Positions 31,019-40,532 of a stretch of 63,098 nt of DNA are shown here, piece after piece; position 1 is the first letter of the stretch; every line of letters begins with the position of its first letter. Location of the stretch: the NCBI GenBank assembly GCA_041169145.1, contig JBEEJO010000001.1, positions 1 to 63,098 of the forward strand, read 5' to 3'. A model generated the notes under the pieces. That model saw only the letters and a program-made list of their open reading frames with translations. It had not been told where the DNA came from and did no database searches. This DNA is from DATJQA01 sp041169145. GTDB taxonomy: Bacteria; Patescibacteriota; Minisyncoccia; UBA6257; 2-01-FULL-56-20. Both the position numbers and the translations under genes were made by a program.

Positions 31019-31504
31019 CTATTTCTGACCGTTCACCGCCAGCAGCTCAACATCAAACTGCAACGTCGCGTTCGGCGGAATAGGACCGGTGCCGCGTTCG
31101 CCATATGCGAGCTCCGGCGGGATGGTAAGCTTCCGCTTTCCGCCAACCTTCATACCTGCGACACCCAGATCCCAACCCTGAATGACCGCACCTGTTCCGA
31201 GCTTGAATTCGAACGGCTGGCCCCGATCTACCGAACTGTCGAACTTCGTTCCGTCGGTGAGCGTCCCGGTATAGTGAACCGAGACCGAATCCCCCGCTTT
31301 TGCTTCCGTGCCTGTTCCGACCACGACATCTTCTGTTTTAAGATTTCCCACTGCCTTATTGTATTGCGCGGCAAGTTCATCCGCGCGCTGTTTGGTTTCT
31401 TGCGCACTCCGCTCGGCCATGCGGGTGTTATAGTCACGGCCCAACCACAAAAGCGCCGCCGCAAGCGCGATGAATATAAGTCCTTTTATCGTGTTATTGG
31501 TCAT
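31019..31504 (-). CDS. Membrane-anchored FKBP-type peptidyl-prolyl isomerase
   Basis: The 161-aa protein has an N-terminal membrane segment (residues about 8-20), a short coiled coil, and a complete FKBP domain (about 60-160) with VSVHYTGTLTDGTKFDSS, VIQGWDLGVAGMKVGGKR and IPPELAYGERG. It likely assists folding of exported proteins at the membrane. It lies between the small zinc-ribbon gene and tgt. Confidence 0.93.
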   Translation of the reverse strand: MTNNTIKGLIFIALAAALLWLGRDYNTRMAERSAQETKQRADELAAQYNKAVGNLKTEDVVVGTGTEAKAGDSVSVHYTGTLTDGTKFDSSVDRGQPFEFKLGTGAVIQGWDLGVAGMKVGGKRKLTIPPELAYGERGTGPIPPNATLQFDVELLAVNGQK

Positions 31505-31529
31505 TGCGGCCGAGTATATCCTATATCGA

Positions 31530-31793
31530 TCACTTGTGCCAGCGCTTCAGCTGCGGGATAACCGCATGCGCGAGCACATTCGCCTGGTCATCGGACATCT
31601 TTGAACCTTTCGTCGCGTATTTGATGGAATGCGCGATCATCTCATCGAGGGTCATCGTGGGATTCGTGAACTGCCCTTTTTCATAGCAGAGCTTACACCA
31701 CTCCTTCGACGGAGCGCCGTCCGTTTCCGTGCCGAAGAACTCCTCGGTCATCCGCATTCCGCAACTTTGGCACCGTGGCTGGTTTTCGATCAT
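31530..31793 (-). CDS. Small zinc-ribbon domain protein
   Basis: The 87-aa protein has CQSCGMRM near the N-terminus and WCKLCYEKGQF about 25 residues later, a four-Cys zinc site typical of the putative zinc-ribbon family PF12674. A helical C-terminal half (MTLDEMIAHSIKYATKG) follows. Role is unknown. It lies 25 nt upstream of the FKBP gene. Confidence 0.82.
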   Translation of the reverse strand: MIENQPRCQSCGMRMTEEFFGTETDGAPSKEWCKLCYEKGQFTNPTMTLDEMIAHSIKYATKGSKMSDDQANVLAHAVIPQLKRWHK

Positions 31794-31854
31794 GGCAATA
31801 CCGTTTCAGACAACTTCGGCATTATAGCCCCTCGCCCCGCTCGGGACAACCGGT

Positions 31855-33639
31855 CTACGCAACTTCGCTATTGTAGCACGATTCACAGTAGACGATCTCT
31901 GGCCGGTCAGGGGCATAGGGCGTTTCAAACTCAACGGAGCACTTGTCCGATCCATGCGAATGTTTACCCGTATTAGTAAAACGCCCTCCGTCTGATCGTA
32001 ATCCGGAACATTGACAAGCACGATGCCACAGTCGATTCGGATTGCGCTTCGCAAGACGCTCATAATGACGGCAATTCGGACACAGTCGCGGGAGCGGCAA
32101 TCCGAGTCGCCGATAGTACTGAAGTTCCTCTGGAACAATACGGAAGGCAGTCGTACACATGTGCGCGCATGTGCCTCCATGACCGCATTCGATAACCTCT
32201 TGCGTGATGGAATCCGGCGCCGAAGCGCTCTCATCCGGAATATCGCCCAATCGCATCGTTGGCACATATCGCTTCTCTGCAGAATCACGCCAAGAAAATC
32301 CTTGAGCTAGCGCTTTTTCTTTCGAAAGCGGAAACTGCTCCATAGCAAAGGTCTCATTATAACCGAACGGCGAAAACTCTGCTGGGAAAAACTCGCCATA
32401 AGCGTATCGTCGCCCTCGGGCATCCACGTATGGCATGTCGCTCATCCGCGCGATGAGGCGTGGCACCATCATTTCGTATTCTTCTTTCGTATATTGTTTA
32501 TTGAGAATGCAGTATTCCTTGTTGCGAAGATTCACGCAACCGAAAAGATCGTGCGAACTGCGGCAGTTGTATGAATAGGTTATGTTGTAAGACTCCGAAA
32601 TGATGAGCGAACTTACGATATTCCGCGCATTCGAAAATATCGCCATTGAGTCATGAACGAGCTCTGCTTCGTGACCGACATGATTACTGCCGTAAACATC
32701 TCTCACATTCAGACCTCCGAGACAAAGATCCCGACAGTCTTCGCTTGGACCCATGAGCTCGAAACAATTATGACAGTTCTTCGCGTTCAATAGCTTATCA
32801 CCAGTACTTGCGGCCGATTGAGCGATAGAAGCGAATCGCCGGGGGAAGGACATAATAAGCTCCTGATATTTTGCCTCGAACTGGCGGCGGGTCACGACAT
32901 TATCGAGTCTTAATTCGGCAATTTTGTTCTCATACTCTTCTTTGGTATACGGAATATTCAAAATGTGATACTGCTTATGCCGCAATCCTATACAACCGAC
33001 ACAATGGCTTACATCCACGCAATCGTACAGATACGAAGAATCTGAGCTGTCCCGGACGAACTGCCCGTAAGAGACCCCGTAACAATTGGCGCTATCGATC
33101 AACTCATAACAGAGTTCCGTCTTCTCGGTCCAATGCACATCGGCACAATCTTTGCTATGAAAACAATAGGTCGAAAAGCGGCAATTTTCATTGAAGTCAC
33201 CGCCGAAAACGAGATAACAGCGATGATTGTCCGTCGTATAATTGCAGTAATCGCTTTCAACGGCATTCTCGTTGAACAATGAGAACCACGGCACATCCTG
33301 GACGAGGTCCCTGAACTGCGCCAGGAATGGGCGACTATTATCGACATCGCGTCCGTAATCTAAAGCGTTCCACTCATCACCGTTCCAGAATTTTCGGTCA
33401 TAGACGACGAGCGGGCTGTCCGGCGCGTACATCGAAATCATTTCTTCAGCGTGTCCCGGAGCCTGACAGGTTCGTTTGTGTAATGAGCGCTCATTGCGAA
33501 ATGCCATGCGACGCTGCATCCGGCACGAAATACACCACGTCGGCGGCGGCACTTTGATCTTCTCGTAGAACTGAAAATCCTCGGGTTCGATAATGAACGA
33601 ACCCTTACAATTCTGGCAGGTTCTTGTTTCGGAATTCAT
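31855..33639 (-). CDS. Large Cys-rich protein of a CPR-type family, function unknown
   Basis: The 594-aa protein starts and ends with treble-clef-like CxxC modules (CQNCKGSF..WCISCRMQRR at the N-terminus; CPNCRHYERLAKRN near the C-terminus). The centre carries regularly spaced Cys pairs and two copies of a block like LRNKEYCILNKQYTKEEYE (at about 220-245 and 385-405). I have seen such proteins as recurrent uncharacterised products in Parcubacteria. There is no signal peptide. Nothing supports a CoA-transferase function, which is a label sometimes attached to them. It is followed by the small zinc-ribbon gene. Confidence 0.75.
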   Translation of the reverse strand: MNSETRTCQNCKGSFIIEPEDFQFYEKIKVPPPTWCISCRMQRRMAFRNERSLHKRTCQAPGHAEEMISMYAPDSPLVVYDRKFWNGDEWNALDYGRDVDNSRPFLAQFRDLVQDVPWFSLFNENAVESDYCNYTTDNHRCYLVFGGDFNENCRFSTYCFHSKDCADVHWTEKTELCYELIDSANCYGVSYGQFVRDSSDSSYLYDCVDVSHCVGCIGLRHKQYHILNIPYTKEEYENKIAELRLDNVVTRRQFEAKYQELIMSFPRRFASIAQSAASTGDKLLNAKNCHNCFELMGPSEDCRDLCLGGLNVRDVYGSNHVGHEAELVHDSMAIFSNARNIVSSLIISESYNITYSYNCRSSHDLFGCVNLRNKEYCILNKQYTKEEYEMMVPRLIARMSDMPYVDARGRRYAYGEFFPAEFSPFGYNETFAMEQFPLSKEKALAQGFSWRDSAEKRYVPTMRLGDIPDESASAPDSITQEVIECGHGGTCAHMCTTAFRIVPEELQYYRRLGLPLPRLCPNCRHYERLAKRNPNRLWHRACQCSGLRSDGGRFTNTGKHSHGSDKCSVEFETPYAPDRPEIVYCESCYNSEVA

Positions 33640-33652
33640 AACGAGGCGATTA

Positions 33653-34012
33653 CTATCCGACGCTGCTTCCCGGCGGGACTTCTTTTTCTACGCCTAAGAG
33701 GACCGGCGAACCGTCTTCGGCATGCGCGGCGAGCAACATTCCTTGACTCTCCAACGTTACGGCAGGCGTGCCGGTTTCGGCGTCGGCCTTCTTAATAGTG
33801 AACGTACGCGGATCAAGATTCGCTACGATAACTATCTCGCGGCCTACAAGCATCTCCGGCGCGTAGGCCTTTGCGATACCGGCGACGAGCTGCCGTTCGG
33901 TGTCGCCAAGGGAGATCTTTAGTTTCACCAGTTTCTCCGAACCTTCCACGCGTTCTGCGGCAAGCACTTTCGCGATACGAAGTTCTACCTTTTGGAACTC
34001 ATCGATGGTCAT
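33653..34012 (-). CDS. Stand-alone tRNA-binding (EMAPII-like) domain protein
   Basis: The 119-aa protein is a single OB-fold tRNA-binding domain: FQKVELRIAKVLAAERVEGS, KLKISLGDTERQLVAGIAKAY and VIVANLDPRTF are typical of the MetRS beta/CsaA/EMAPII family. In MetRS this domain is a C-terminal appendage; here it is free and may act in trans on MetRS or as a chaperone-like protein. It lies between the 6-phosphogluconolactonase gene and the Cys-rich gene. Confidence 0.88.
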   Translation of the reverse strand: MTIDEFQKVELRIAKVLAAERVEGSEKLVKLKISLGDTERQLVAGIAKAYAPEMLVGREIVIVANLDPRTFTIKKADAETGTPAVTLESQGMLLAAHAEDGSPVLLGVEKEVPPGSSVG

Positions 34013-34027
34013 ACGGTGAATCCTATC

Positions 34028-34744
34028 CTATATATTTTGATTGGTGAAGAGCGTTACTTTTTTCATTTCCCGCATAACGCTGGCGGGGGTTTTCCATATT
34101 TCGATATCGCCCGTTGTGCTCCGTTTCAGGGCGCGTCGCTTCATCCAACCGATCGCATACGCCACGCCTTCATCCACGCCATTCTTGAGGAACGACACCG
34201 TCACCGTTGCCCGAAGAGGATGCGTGCTTTTCCCCGCCGCATCGTACCCCACGGCCCATTTCCCGTCTTCTTCAAATAATCCCTTGAATGCTTGTTCGTT
34301 CTCCTGAAATGGCATGATGCCGCAGGTGTGGCCGTCGGAACCGATGCCCATGGTCATCACGACCTTCCCTTGCGGATTCGCTTTCCGCCAATCGTTCAGC
34401 GCAACATTAAAACGCGTACCGAGTTGTGTAACAGTTTCTTTTTCCAGCGGCCGCGTATCGATGAACGCGCATCCGCGGTTGGTCGCGCTTCCGTAGAACG
34501 GCTTCGCGACCATCTGCGCAAAATTGTTCACGGCGGGATCGGTACTCAAACGCTCATCCGACATACCGATGGTAACGTGCGGTCCCAAGAACTCTGCGCG
34601 GATACCATCCAATAAGCCGAGGCTCGAACCGCCGGAAAGCAAAAAGAGCAGGGGCACGCCGAACTCGCGTTCAAGCATGCCATTCACCGCACGCACGGCC
34701 TCGTCGTGCACGCGCTCGGATTCCGGATAGATGAGGATCTCCAT
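34028..34744 (-). CDS. pgl: 6-phosphogluconolactonase
   Basis: The 238-aa protein has the DevB/NagB fold signatures LFLLSGGSSLGLLDGI, VTIGMSDERLSTDP and MGIGSDGHTCGIMPF. It hydrolyses 6-phosphogluconolactone to 6-phosphogluconate. It is the last gene of a zwf-gnd-pgl cluster with spacers of 13 and 3 nt, so the whole oxidative pentose phosphate branch is encoded together. Confidence 0.9.
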   Translation of the reverse strand: MEILIYPESERVHDEAVRAVNGMLEREFGVPLLFLLSGGSSLGLLDGIRAEFLGPHVTIGMSDERLSTDPAVNNFAQMVAKPFYGSATNRGCAFIDTRPLEKETVTQLGTRFNVALNDWRKANPQGKVVMTMGIGSDGHTCGIMPFQENEQAFKGLFEEDGKWAVGYDAAGKSTHPLRATVTVSFLKNGVDEGVAYAIGWMKRRALKRSTTGDIEIWKTPASVMREMKKVTLFTNQNI

Positions 34745-34747
34745 AGC

Positions 34748-35650
34748 TTAATGCTTCTTTTTTACATTATGTCCGCCAAATTGATTCCGTAAAGCCGATA
34801 CTATCTGTCCGGTATAGCTCGGCTGTTTCGCCGAACGCATGCGGAACCTGAACGCACCTTCTATGATGGGCACGGGTATTTTCAGCTTCTTTGCGGTTTG
34901 TATGGTCCATTCCCCTTCTCCGGTATGGCCGGCCGTACCCGATATGCCTTTCAGGTTCTCGCCGTATTCGCCATAGGCCTTCGCAAGCCAGCGCACGAGC
35001 TGCGATTCCACGACACTGCCGTGATCGTACAGACGAGCTATCGCAGGAAGATCAAGCCTGTACGGTCCGCTATGGAGCACGGCAAATCCTTCGGCAAGCG
35101 CCTGCATCATGCCGTATTCGATGCCATTGTGGACCATCTTCACAAAATGACCGGCGCCGTGCTTGCCGGCGTATAAGTAATATCCTTCGCCCGCGGAGAT
35201 ATCGCGGAACAGCGGCTGCAATGTTCTCACATCGCGCTTTTCGCCGCCGATCATGACGCATGCGCCACGCAAAGCTCCTGCCGGACCGCCCGATATGCCG
35301 GCATCCAGAAATCGCACTCCCCGCGCGCCGAGCCGTTTCGCGCGTTGAAGCGTATCTTTATAGTGCGAATTTCCGCCGTCAATGACCACATCGCCTCGTT
35401 TTGCATACCGGAGAACATCGCGGAGCGCCGCATCCATTACCCCATGCGGCACCATGAGCCACATAACGCGCGGTAATGCCAGCGAGCTCATCAGCTCCTT
35501 CACGGAATCCGTGATGTGCGCGCCCGCCTTTCGCGCTTTCCCGCGCGCACGCGGGTCGATATCGTACGCTACGACACGGTGGCCCTTGCGCACAAGGCGC
35601 GTCACCATATTGAGTCCCATCTTTCCTAAACCGATATACCCGATGGTCAT
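34748..35650 (-). CDS. gnd: 6-phosphogluconate dehydrogenase (decarboxylating, short form)
   Basis: Start 35650 gives MTIGYIGLGKMGLNMVTRLV, the normal NAD(P)-binding opening (GxGxMG); the longer frame enters zwf. The 300-aa protein has GGNSHYKDT, FLDAGISGGPAGA and GHFVKMVHNGIEYGMMQ, the substrate and catalytic motifs. The length matches the short bacterial type. It produces ribulose 5-phosphate and NAD(P)H. It lies 13 nt after zwf. Confidence 0.93.
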   Translation of the reverse strand: MTIGYIGLGKMGLNMVTRLVRKGHRVVAYDIDPRARGKARKAGAHITDSVKELMSSLALPRVMWLMVPHGVMDAALRDVLRYAKRGDVVIDGGNSHYKDTLQRAKRLGARGVRFLDAGISGGPAGALRGACVMIGGEKRDVRTLQPLFRDISAGEGYYLYAGKHGAGHFVKMVHNGIEYGMMQALAEGFAVLHSGPYRLDLPAIARLYDHGSVVESQLVRWLAKAYGEYGENLKGISGTAGHTGEGEWTIQTAKKLKIPVPIIEGAFRFRMRSAKQPSYTGQIVSALRNQFGGHNVKKKH

Positions 35651-35663
35651 GTCGTTCGTCGCA

Positions 35664-37121
35664 TTATGAGGGCAGCGTGCCCGGTTTGTATCGCTTGAGC
35701 GGCACTTTGTTCTTCCGCCATGCTTCAAAGATGGGATCAACGAATTTCCAACTCGCCTTTATTTCTCCGGTAGAAACGAAAAGGGTCTGATTGCCCTGGA
35801 TGGCGTCCAAAAGCAATTTTCGATAGGGATCCACATGGGGGTCCACGAACTCATCCGGGCTGTACAGAGCCTTATAGTCGAAGACGAAATCCTGCTTCTT
35901 GATCGTCATATCGGAACCCGGTTTTTTGACCCAGAATGAAATGGTTATTTTTTCGTCGGGCTGCATCTCGTAGCGCAGGGTATTGGCGCACCCTTCCTCG
36001 CTCATGCTTCGGCGGGCAGACGCGCCGTCACCCAGGATAGAACACAGCCCGTGCGGCGCTTCGCGGAACGTCACAAGCACTTCGGCGAACGTTCTCTCCA
36101 TCTTCTTGCCGCTTTCGAGCAGAATAGGCACGCCTCGCCAGCGCGGCGACCTCAAGAACGCATTCAGCCTGAAATAGGTTTCGGTCTCAGATCTCGGATC
36201 AACGCCTTTTGCTTCGGTGTAGCCGTCGTACTGCCCGCGAGTGGAATTCTTCGCTTCCTTTGCGGTCATCGGCTTCAACGCCCGCAGGGCGGCGAGCCGC
36301 GCACTGCGTACCGCATCGGCGGTCATGTTCTCCGGCTCGTCCATCGTGAACAGCGCCAGGAGCTGCAACAAGTGGTTTTGGCCGACATCGCGAAACGCGC
36401 CGATACCGTCATAGAACGCCCCGCGCGACTCAACGCCGTTCCGTTCGTGCATGCGAATAGCGATGGACGCTATATGTTTGCGATTCCAGGCCGGCTCCAA
36501 AAACGCGTTCGAGAACCGAAACGCGATGATATTCTGCACTGTTTCTTTGCCGAGATAATGGTCGATGCGATAGATCTGTTCTTCCCGGAACAGTTTACCG
36601 AGGAGGATATCCAAACGCTCCGCCGTCTCGGTGTTTTTGCCGAACGGTTTTTCCACCACAACGCGCGTCCAACCTTCCTCGGGACTGCACGGCTCCGTAA
36701 GACCCGAAGATTCCACATGTCGGAAGATGCTTTCGTAATGTTCCGGCGGTACGGCAAGATAGAACAGCTTATTGGAACAGACCCGCCATTCATTGTCCTT
36801 CCGGCCGAGGGATTCGGCGAGCGCTCGGTATCCCTCAATATGCTCGAACATCCCCTGCCGGTAGACGAACAGGCGCGCGAACGCGTCGACTGCAGACGCA
36901 TCGCTTCTCGCTTGGACCTTCATCATCTCTCGGACTTCGTCCCGCAGTTCCTCGTCGGACATTTCCCGGCGCGAAAATCCGACCACTTGGAACAGCGGCG
37001 GCAGAAGCTTCTTCCGATGCAGGTGGAACAAAGCGGGAACGAGCTTTCGACGTGCGAGATCGCCCGTGATGCCGAATATCACGAGGATCGTTGGATTGCT
37101 CGTCTTATATACTTCCTCCAT
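35664..37121 (-). CDS. zwf: Glucose-6-phosphate 1-dehydrogenase
   Basis: The 485-aa enzyme has the nucleotide-binding GITGDLARRKLVPALF near the N-terminus and the active-site RIDHYLGKETVQN around residue 185. It catalyses the first step of the oxidative pentose phosphate pathway. It begins the zwf-gnd-pgl cluster. No Shine-Dalgarno site precedes the ATG. Confidence 0.96.
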   Translation of the reverse strand: MEEVYKTSNPTILVIFGITGDLARRKLVPALFHLHRKKLLPPLFQVVGFSRREMSDEELRDEVREMMKVQARSDASAVDAFARLFVYRQGMFEHIEGYRALAESLGRKDNEWRVCSNKLFYLAVPPEHYESIFRHVESSGLTEPCSPEEGWTRVVVEKPFGKNTETAERLDILLGKLFREEQIYRIDHYLGKETVQNIIAFRFSNAFLEPAWNRKHIASIAIRMHERNGVESRGAFYDGIGAFRDVGQNHLLQLLALFTMDEPENMTADAVRSARLAALRALKPMTAKEAKNSTRGQYDGYTEAKGVDPRSETETYFRLNAFLRSPRWRGVPILLESGKKMERTFAEVLVTFREAPHGLCSILGDGASARRSMSEEGCANTLRYEMQPDEKITISFWVKKPGSDMTIKKQDFVFDYKALYSPDEFVDPHVDPYRKLLLDAIQGNQTLFVSTGEIKASWKFVDPIFEAWRKNKVPLKRYKPGTLPS

Positions 37122-37165
37122 ACAGCGTCATCTCAGTATATATCAAAACCGGCTCCTGGCGAGTT

Positions 37166-38917
37166 CTATAGCTCGTCGCCCGCGGCGCTTTGTTCCTTCC
37201 ATAACGCCGCATACAGCCCCTGCCTCGCAAGAAGCGCCTTATGACCCCCTTCCTCAACGATGGTTCCTTTCGCCAAGACATAGATGCGATCGGCATGCGC
37301 GACAGTGGAAAGCCGATGCGCGACCGAAACCGACATGAGGTTCTGCCGCGATTTCGCAATAGAACGGATGGTCTCCGTGATGGCGCGTTCGGTCAAAGAA
37401 TCCAAACTGCTGGTCGCTTCGTCAAAGATGATGAGTTCGGGGTCCCGCAGTAACGCGCGTGCGATGGCAAGTCGCTGGCGTTCGCCGCCGGATATCTTGA
37501 TGCCGCCTTCGCCGATCTTCGTGTCCAATCCTTTTTCGCCCCGCTCGATAATGGAGAGTGCGGCGGCCTGTCCCAAAGCCGTCAGACATTCTTTGTCCGA
37601 TGCATTCGGACGCACGAACAATAAATTCTCGCGGATGGTCCCCGCGAACAGCTGAGTCTCTTGCGATACATACCCGATATGCGAACGGAACGTTTCGTAG
37701 TCTATGCGGTCGCCGGGAACGCCGTTCACGAGCACCTGTCCGGCGATCGGCCGATAGAGCCCGACCAGAAGCTTCACGAGCGTCGTTTTTCCCGAACCCG
37801 ATGGACCGACGAACGCGATGGACTCCCCCGCTTTCGCGCGAAGCGTAATATCCCGCACCGCCGGTTCTGATGATTCCGCATAAGAAAAATCGACTTTCGC
37901 GAACGCAACATCCGTGAGCCGACCGATATTCTCCGCATGCGCCGGCTTTGGTTCAGGACGCACGGCGAGCAGGCGCTCCACTTGTTCCATGCTGGCTCGA
38001 GCCTCCTGATATGATGTCGTGACTTGGCCGAACTCATACAGCGGATTGAAGATGGCGAACGAATAAAAGAGCAAACTGAAGAATTCACCGAGCGTAATGG
38101 CATTCGTGGACATCAGCCACAGCATAAGGAACATGATGGCGGTTCGGACCGTATTGATGGTCGTTCCCTGTATGAAGTTCAACAAACGGACGGTTTTCAC
38201 TTTTGCGAGCTCAAGACCGAGGATCTTCACGTTCACATCGTTCAGACGCTCGGATTCTTGCGCTTCCAAACCAAGACTTTTCACGAGCTCCACATTCCTC
38301 AGCGTTTCGGTGGTTGAACCCGCCAGCTCCGCGCTCTGCTTTACGATCTTCGCTTGGGCCGCTTTGATGCGACGGCTCGTCCATACCATGATGCCGCCGA
38401 CGATGGGAAACATGAGCATGAATGACAGCGCGATGGACCAATGCACGAATGCCGCATATACCAGCACGAGCCCGATGCCGAGCAGTGAAAGGAATGCGAT
38501 ATTGATGGCGTTCGTGACGAACACCTGCGTATCGGCCCGCGCTTTCTGGAGTTTTTGCAGGATCTCTCCCGACCGCTGATCCTCGAACACGCCGTACGGC
38601 AAGGAAAACGCGTGTGCGATGCTTTCTCCGTAGATGCCCGCGCCGATGCGCTGGGTCATGACATTCACGAAATAGTCCTGGAAATTCTTCGCGATGCGGG
38701 ATGCGAGCGCAACGCCCATGGAAGCAAGGAGGAGTACCAATACGCCGGAGATAAATTCACCCTGCGGCAGAACATCCACATGCATGGCATACTGGTCAAC
38801 GATCAGGCGAAATATCTGCGGATCCATCAGCGAAAAGACCTGATTCACGGTCGCCAAGACGAGCGCGAGCACAAGCGTTCTTCGATGAAGCGAGAGGTAA
38901 CGAAATAGAAGTTGCAT
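37166..38917 (-). CDS. ABC transporter, fused permease and ATPase (MsbA/MDR type)
   Basis: Start 38917 (MQLLFRYLSLHRRT) is preferred to the longer frame. The 583-aa protein has six membrane helices in the first 310 residues and an ATPase with Walker A GPSGSGKTT, signature ISGGERQRLAIARALL and Walker B LIIFDEATSSLD. It should homodimerise and export a lipid, peptide or drug. It lies downstream of the cupin gene. Confidence 0.93.
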   Translation of the reverse strand: MQLLFRYLSLHRRTLVLALVLATVNQVFSLMDPQIFRLIVDQYAMHVDVLPQGEFISGVLVLLLASMGVALASRIAKNFQDYFVNVMTQRIGAGIYGESIAHAFSLPYGVFEDQRSGEILQKLQKARADTQVFVTNAINIAFLSLLGIGLVLVYAAFVHWSIALSFMLMFPIVGGIMVWTSRRIKAAQAKIVKQSAELAGSTTETLRNVELVKSLGLEAQESERLNDVNVKILGLELAKVKTVRLLNFIQGTTINTVRTAIMFLMLWLMSTNAITLGEFFSLLFYSFAIFNPLYEFGQVTTSYQEARASMEQVERLLAVRPEPKPAHAENIGRLTDVAFAKVDFSYAESSEPAVRDITLRAKAGESIAFVGPSGSGKTTLVKLLVGLYRPIAGQVLVNGVPGDRIDYETFRSHIGYVSQETQLFAGTIRENLLFVRPNASDKECLTALGQAAALSIIERGEKGLDTKIGEGGIKISGGERQRLAIARALLRDPELIIFDEATSSLDSLTERAITETIRSIAKSRQNLMSVSVAHRLSTVAHADRIYVLAKGTIVEEGGHKALLARQGLYAALWKEQSAAGDEL

Positions 38918-38981
38918 GGGAATACGGAATGCAAAACGAACGAACTCGACGGCGTGGAACTGCACGGTCCCGGATATTTAT

Positions 38982-39356
38982 TTAAATCGCCAAACTTTGC
39001 GCCGCCTCCGCCTCGGTCTTATTCGCGTGAATGGTGCCGGGCTTATGGTGGGGCGGAGCGTACACGACATAGAGCTTCAGATCGGTCTTTCCGGTGTTGC
39101 CGAAGTTGTGGACCGCTCCGGCAGGAATGAACACGAGGTGCTCCGCCGTGATCGATTCTCGTTCGCCGCTCACCGTAGCGTACCCTTCGCCTTCCACAAC
39201 GACGACGATCTGGTCTGTCGCGTGCACCGATTCGCCGGCGTCCTCGCCGGGCGACAAGCTCATCACCACGACCTGCATATGAGATCCCGTTATGATCGCC
39301 TGGCGGAAGAACGAGTTCACTTTTGCGAGCGCGCTGATATTTTTATTGAAGATCAT
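38982..39356 (-). CDS. Cupin-domain protein
   Basis: The 124-aa protein is one beta-barrel with LSPGEDAGESVHATDQIVVV and later IPAGAVHNFGNTG, the two cupin motifs. The first motif has His and Glu/Asp positions that could bind a metal. Function cannot be deduced. Start 39356 (MIFNKNISALAKVN) is preferred because the longer frame approaches the dus stop at 39386. Confidence 0.85.
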   Translation of the reverse strand: MIFNKNISALAKVNSFFRQAIITGSHMQVVVMSLSPGEDAGESVHATDQIVVVVEGEGYATVSGERESITAEHLVFIPAGAVHNFGNTGKTDLKLYVVYAPPHHKPGTIHANKTEAEAAQSLAI

Positions 39357-39385
39357 ATGTGTAGGGCCCCCGAATGCATGCATTG

Positions 39386-40486
39386 TTATCCGTGACTCGC
39401 GCGTATTCGTTTTTCGGGACCGCCATCAGGATAGCGCACCCGGACGATTCTTGCCACATCGTCCGCTGAGGACGCTTCCATAAGTTCCGTGCGCAACTCC
39501 TTTGCGCCCGGAAAGCCGGAAACATAGGCCACATAATGTTTTTTCATCACGTCAAAGTTCTTCACCGGCCGCGGACCGGAGCGGAATAGCTCATCGAACA
39601 ACCTCGTATGCTCCAGCATGACACGGAGCTTTTCGGCTACATCCGGAGGTCCGCTCCGTGTACGGTCGAAAAACCACGGGTTGCCGAAAATACCCCTGCC
39701 AACCATCGTTCCGTCAGCGCCCGACGCCTGCGCACGTTCCTCGGCGTCCCGCATACTTGCCGCGTCGCCGTTCCCGATCAACAACGGACGTTCGTCCGGC
39801 GTTGCCGCATACGCGCGCTCAACAACGGCAACCGCTTTCGAAACCTCGTCCCAACGCGCCGGTACCTTGGACATTTCGTTTCGCGTCCTCGCGTGGACGA
39901 TCACCGCTGCCGGCTCGGCCTCTAAAAGACGCGGAAGCCATTGCGCAATGTCGTTCGTGCGGTACCCCGTGCGCGTTTTGATCGATACCGGCAGTCCGCC
40001 GGCGCCTTCGCGCGCGGCGCGGATAAGCGCCGCGGCGCGGACGGGATCTTTCATGAGCGCCGCTCCGGCGCCCTGTTTTTCCACGGCGCGATCGGGACAA
40101 CCCATATTGATATCCACGCCGTCAAAACCGAGCTTGCGCACGATCTCCGCCGCACGCTTCATCTGTTCGGGCTCTGCGGTAAAGAGCTGGGCCACAACGG
40201 GCCGCTCCGCCTCCGTGAACCACAGATCCGGCAGTAGCCGTTCGCGCCCCGCAGAGAGAAGACCGTCGGCCGAGACGAATTCGGTCCAGAATACATCCGG
40301 CCCGCCGACGCGAAATGTTCCGGCCGGGATATTGGCCTTCGCGCCATCCCCGATGTCGCGGCCTCCATATCGCGAATACTTCACGATGATCCGGCGGAAT
40401 GCGGCATCGGTGACGTTCGCCATTGGCGCGAGCACCACGCATGGCCGCCCGAGGCGCCGCACGTCGTCCCAAAATCCTTTCTGCAT
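39386..40486 (-). CDS. dus: tRNA-dihydrouridine synthase
   Basis: The 366-aa flavoenzyme has VLAPMANVTDAAFRR at the N-terminus, the catalytic Cys in INMGCPDRAVEKQGAGAALM, VSIKTRTGY and the FMN-binding GNGDAASMRDAEE. It reduces uridine in tRNA D loops. The target position cannot be assigned from sequence. It lies 46 nt after the dehydrogenase gene. Confidence 0.92.
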   Translation of the reverse strand: MQKGFWDDVRRLGRPCVVLAPMANVTDAAFRRIIVKYSRYGGRDIGDGAKANIPAGTFRVGGPDVFWTEFVSADGLLSAGRERLLPDLWFTEAERPVVAQLFTAEPEQMKRAAEIVRKLGFDGVDINMGCPDRAVEKQGAGAALMKDPVRAAALIRAAREGAGGLPVSIKTRTGYRTNDIAQWLPRLLEAEPAAVIVHARTRNEMSKVPARWDEVSKAVAVVERAYAATPDERPLLIGNGDAASMRDAEERAQASGADGTMVGRGIFGNPWFFDRTRSGPPDVAEKLRVMLEHTRLFDELFRSGPRPVKNFDVMKKHYVAYVSGFPGAKELRTELMEASSADDVARIVRVRYPDGGPEKRIRASHG

Positions 40487-40532
40487 ATGGGACAGGATAG
40501 CCGAAGCCGGACCGAGACGCTACTTCTTCCCG

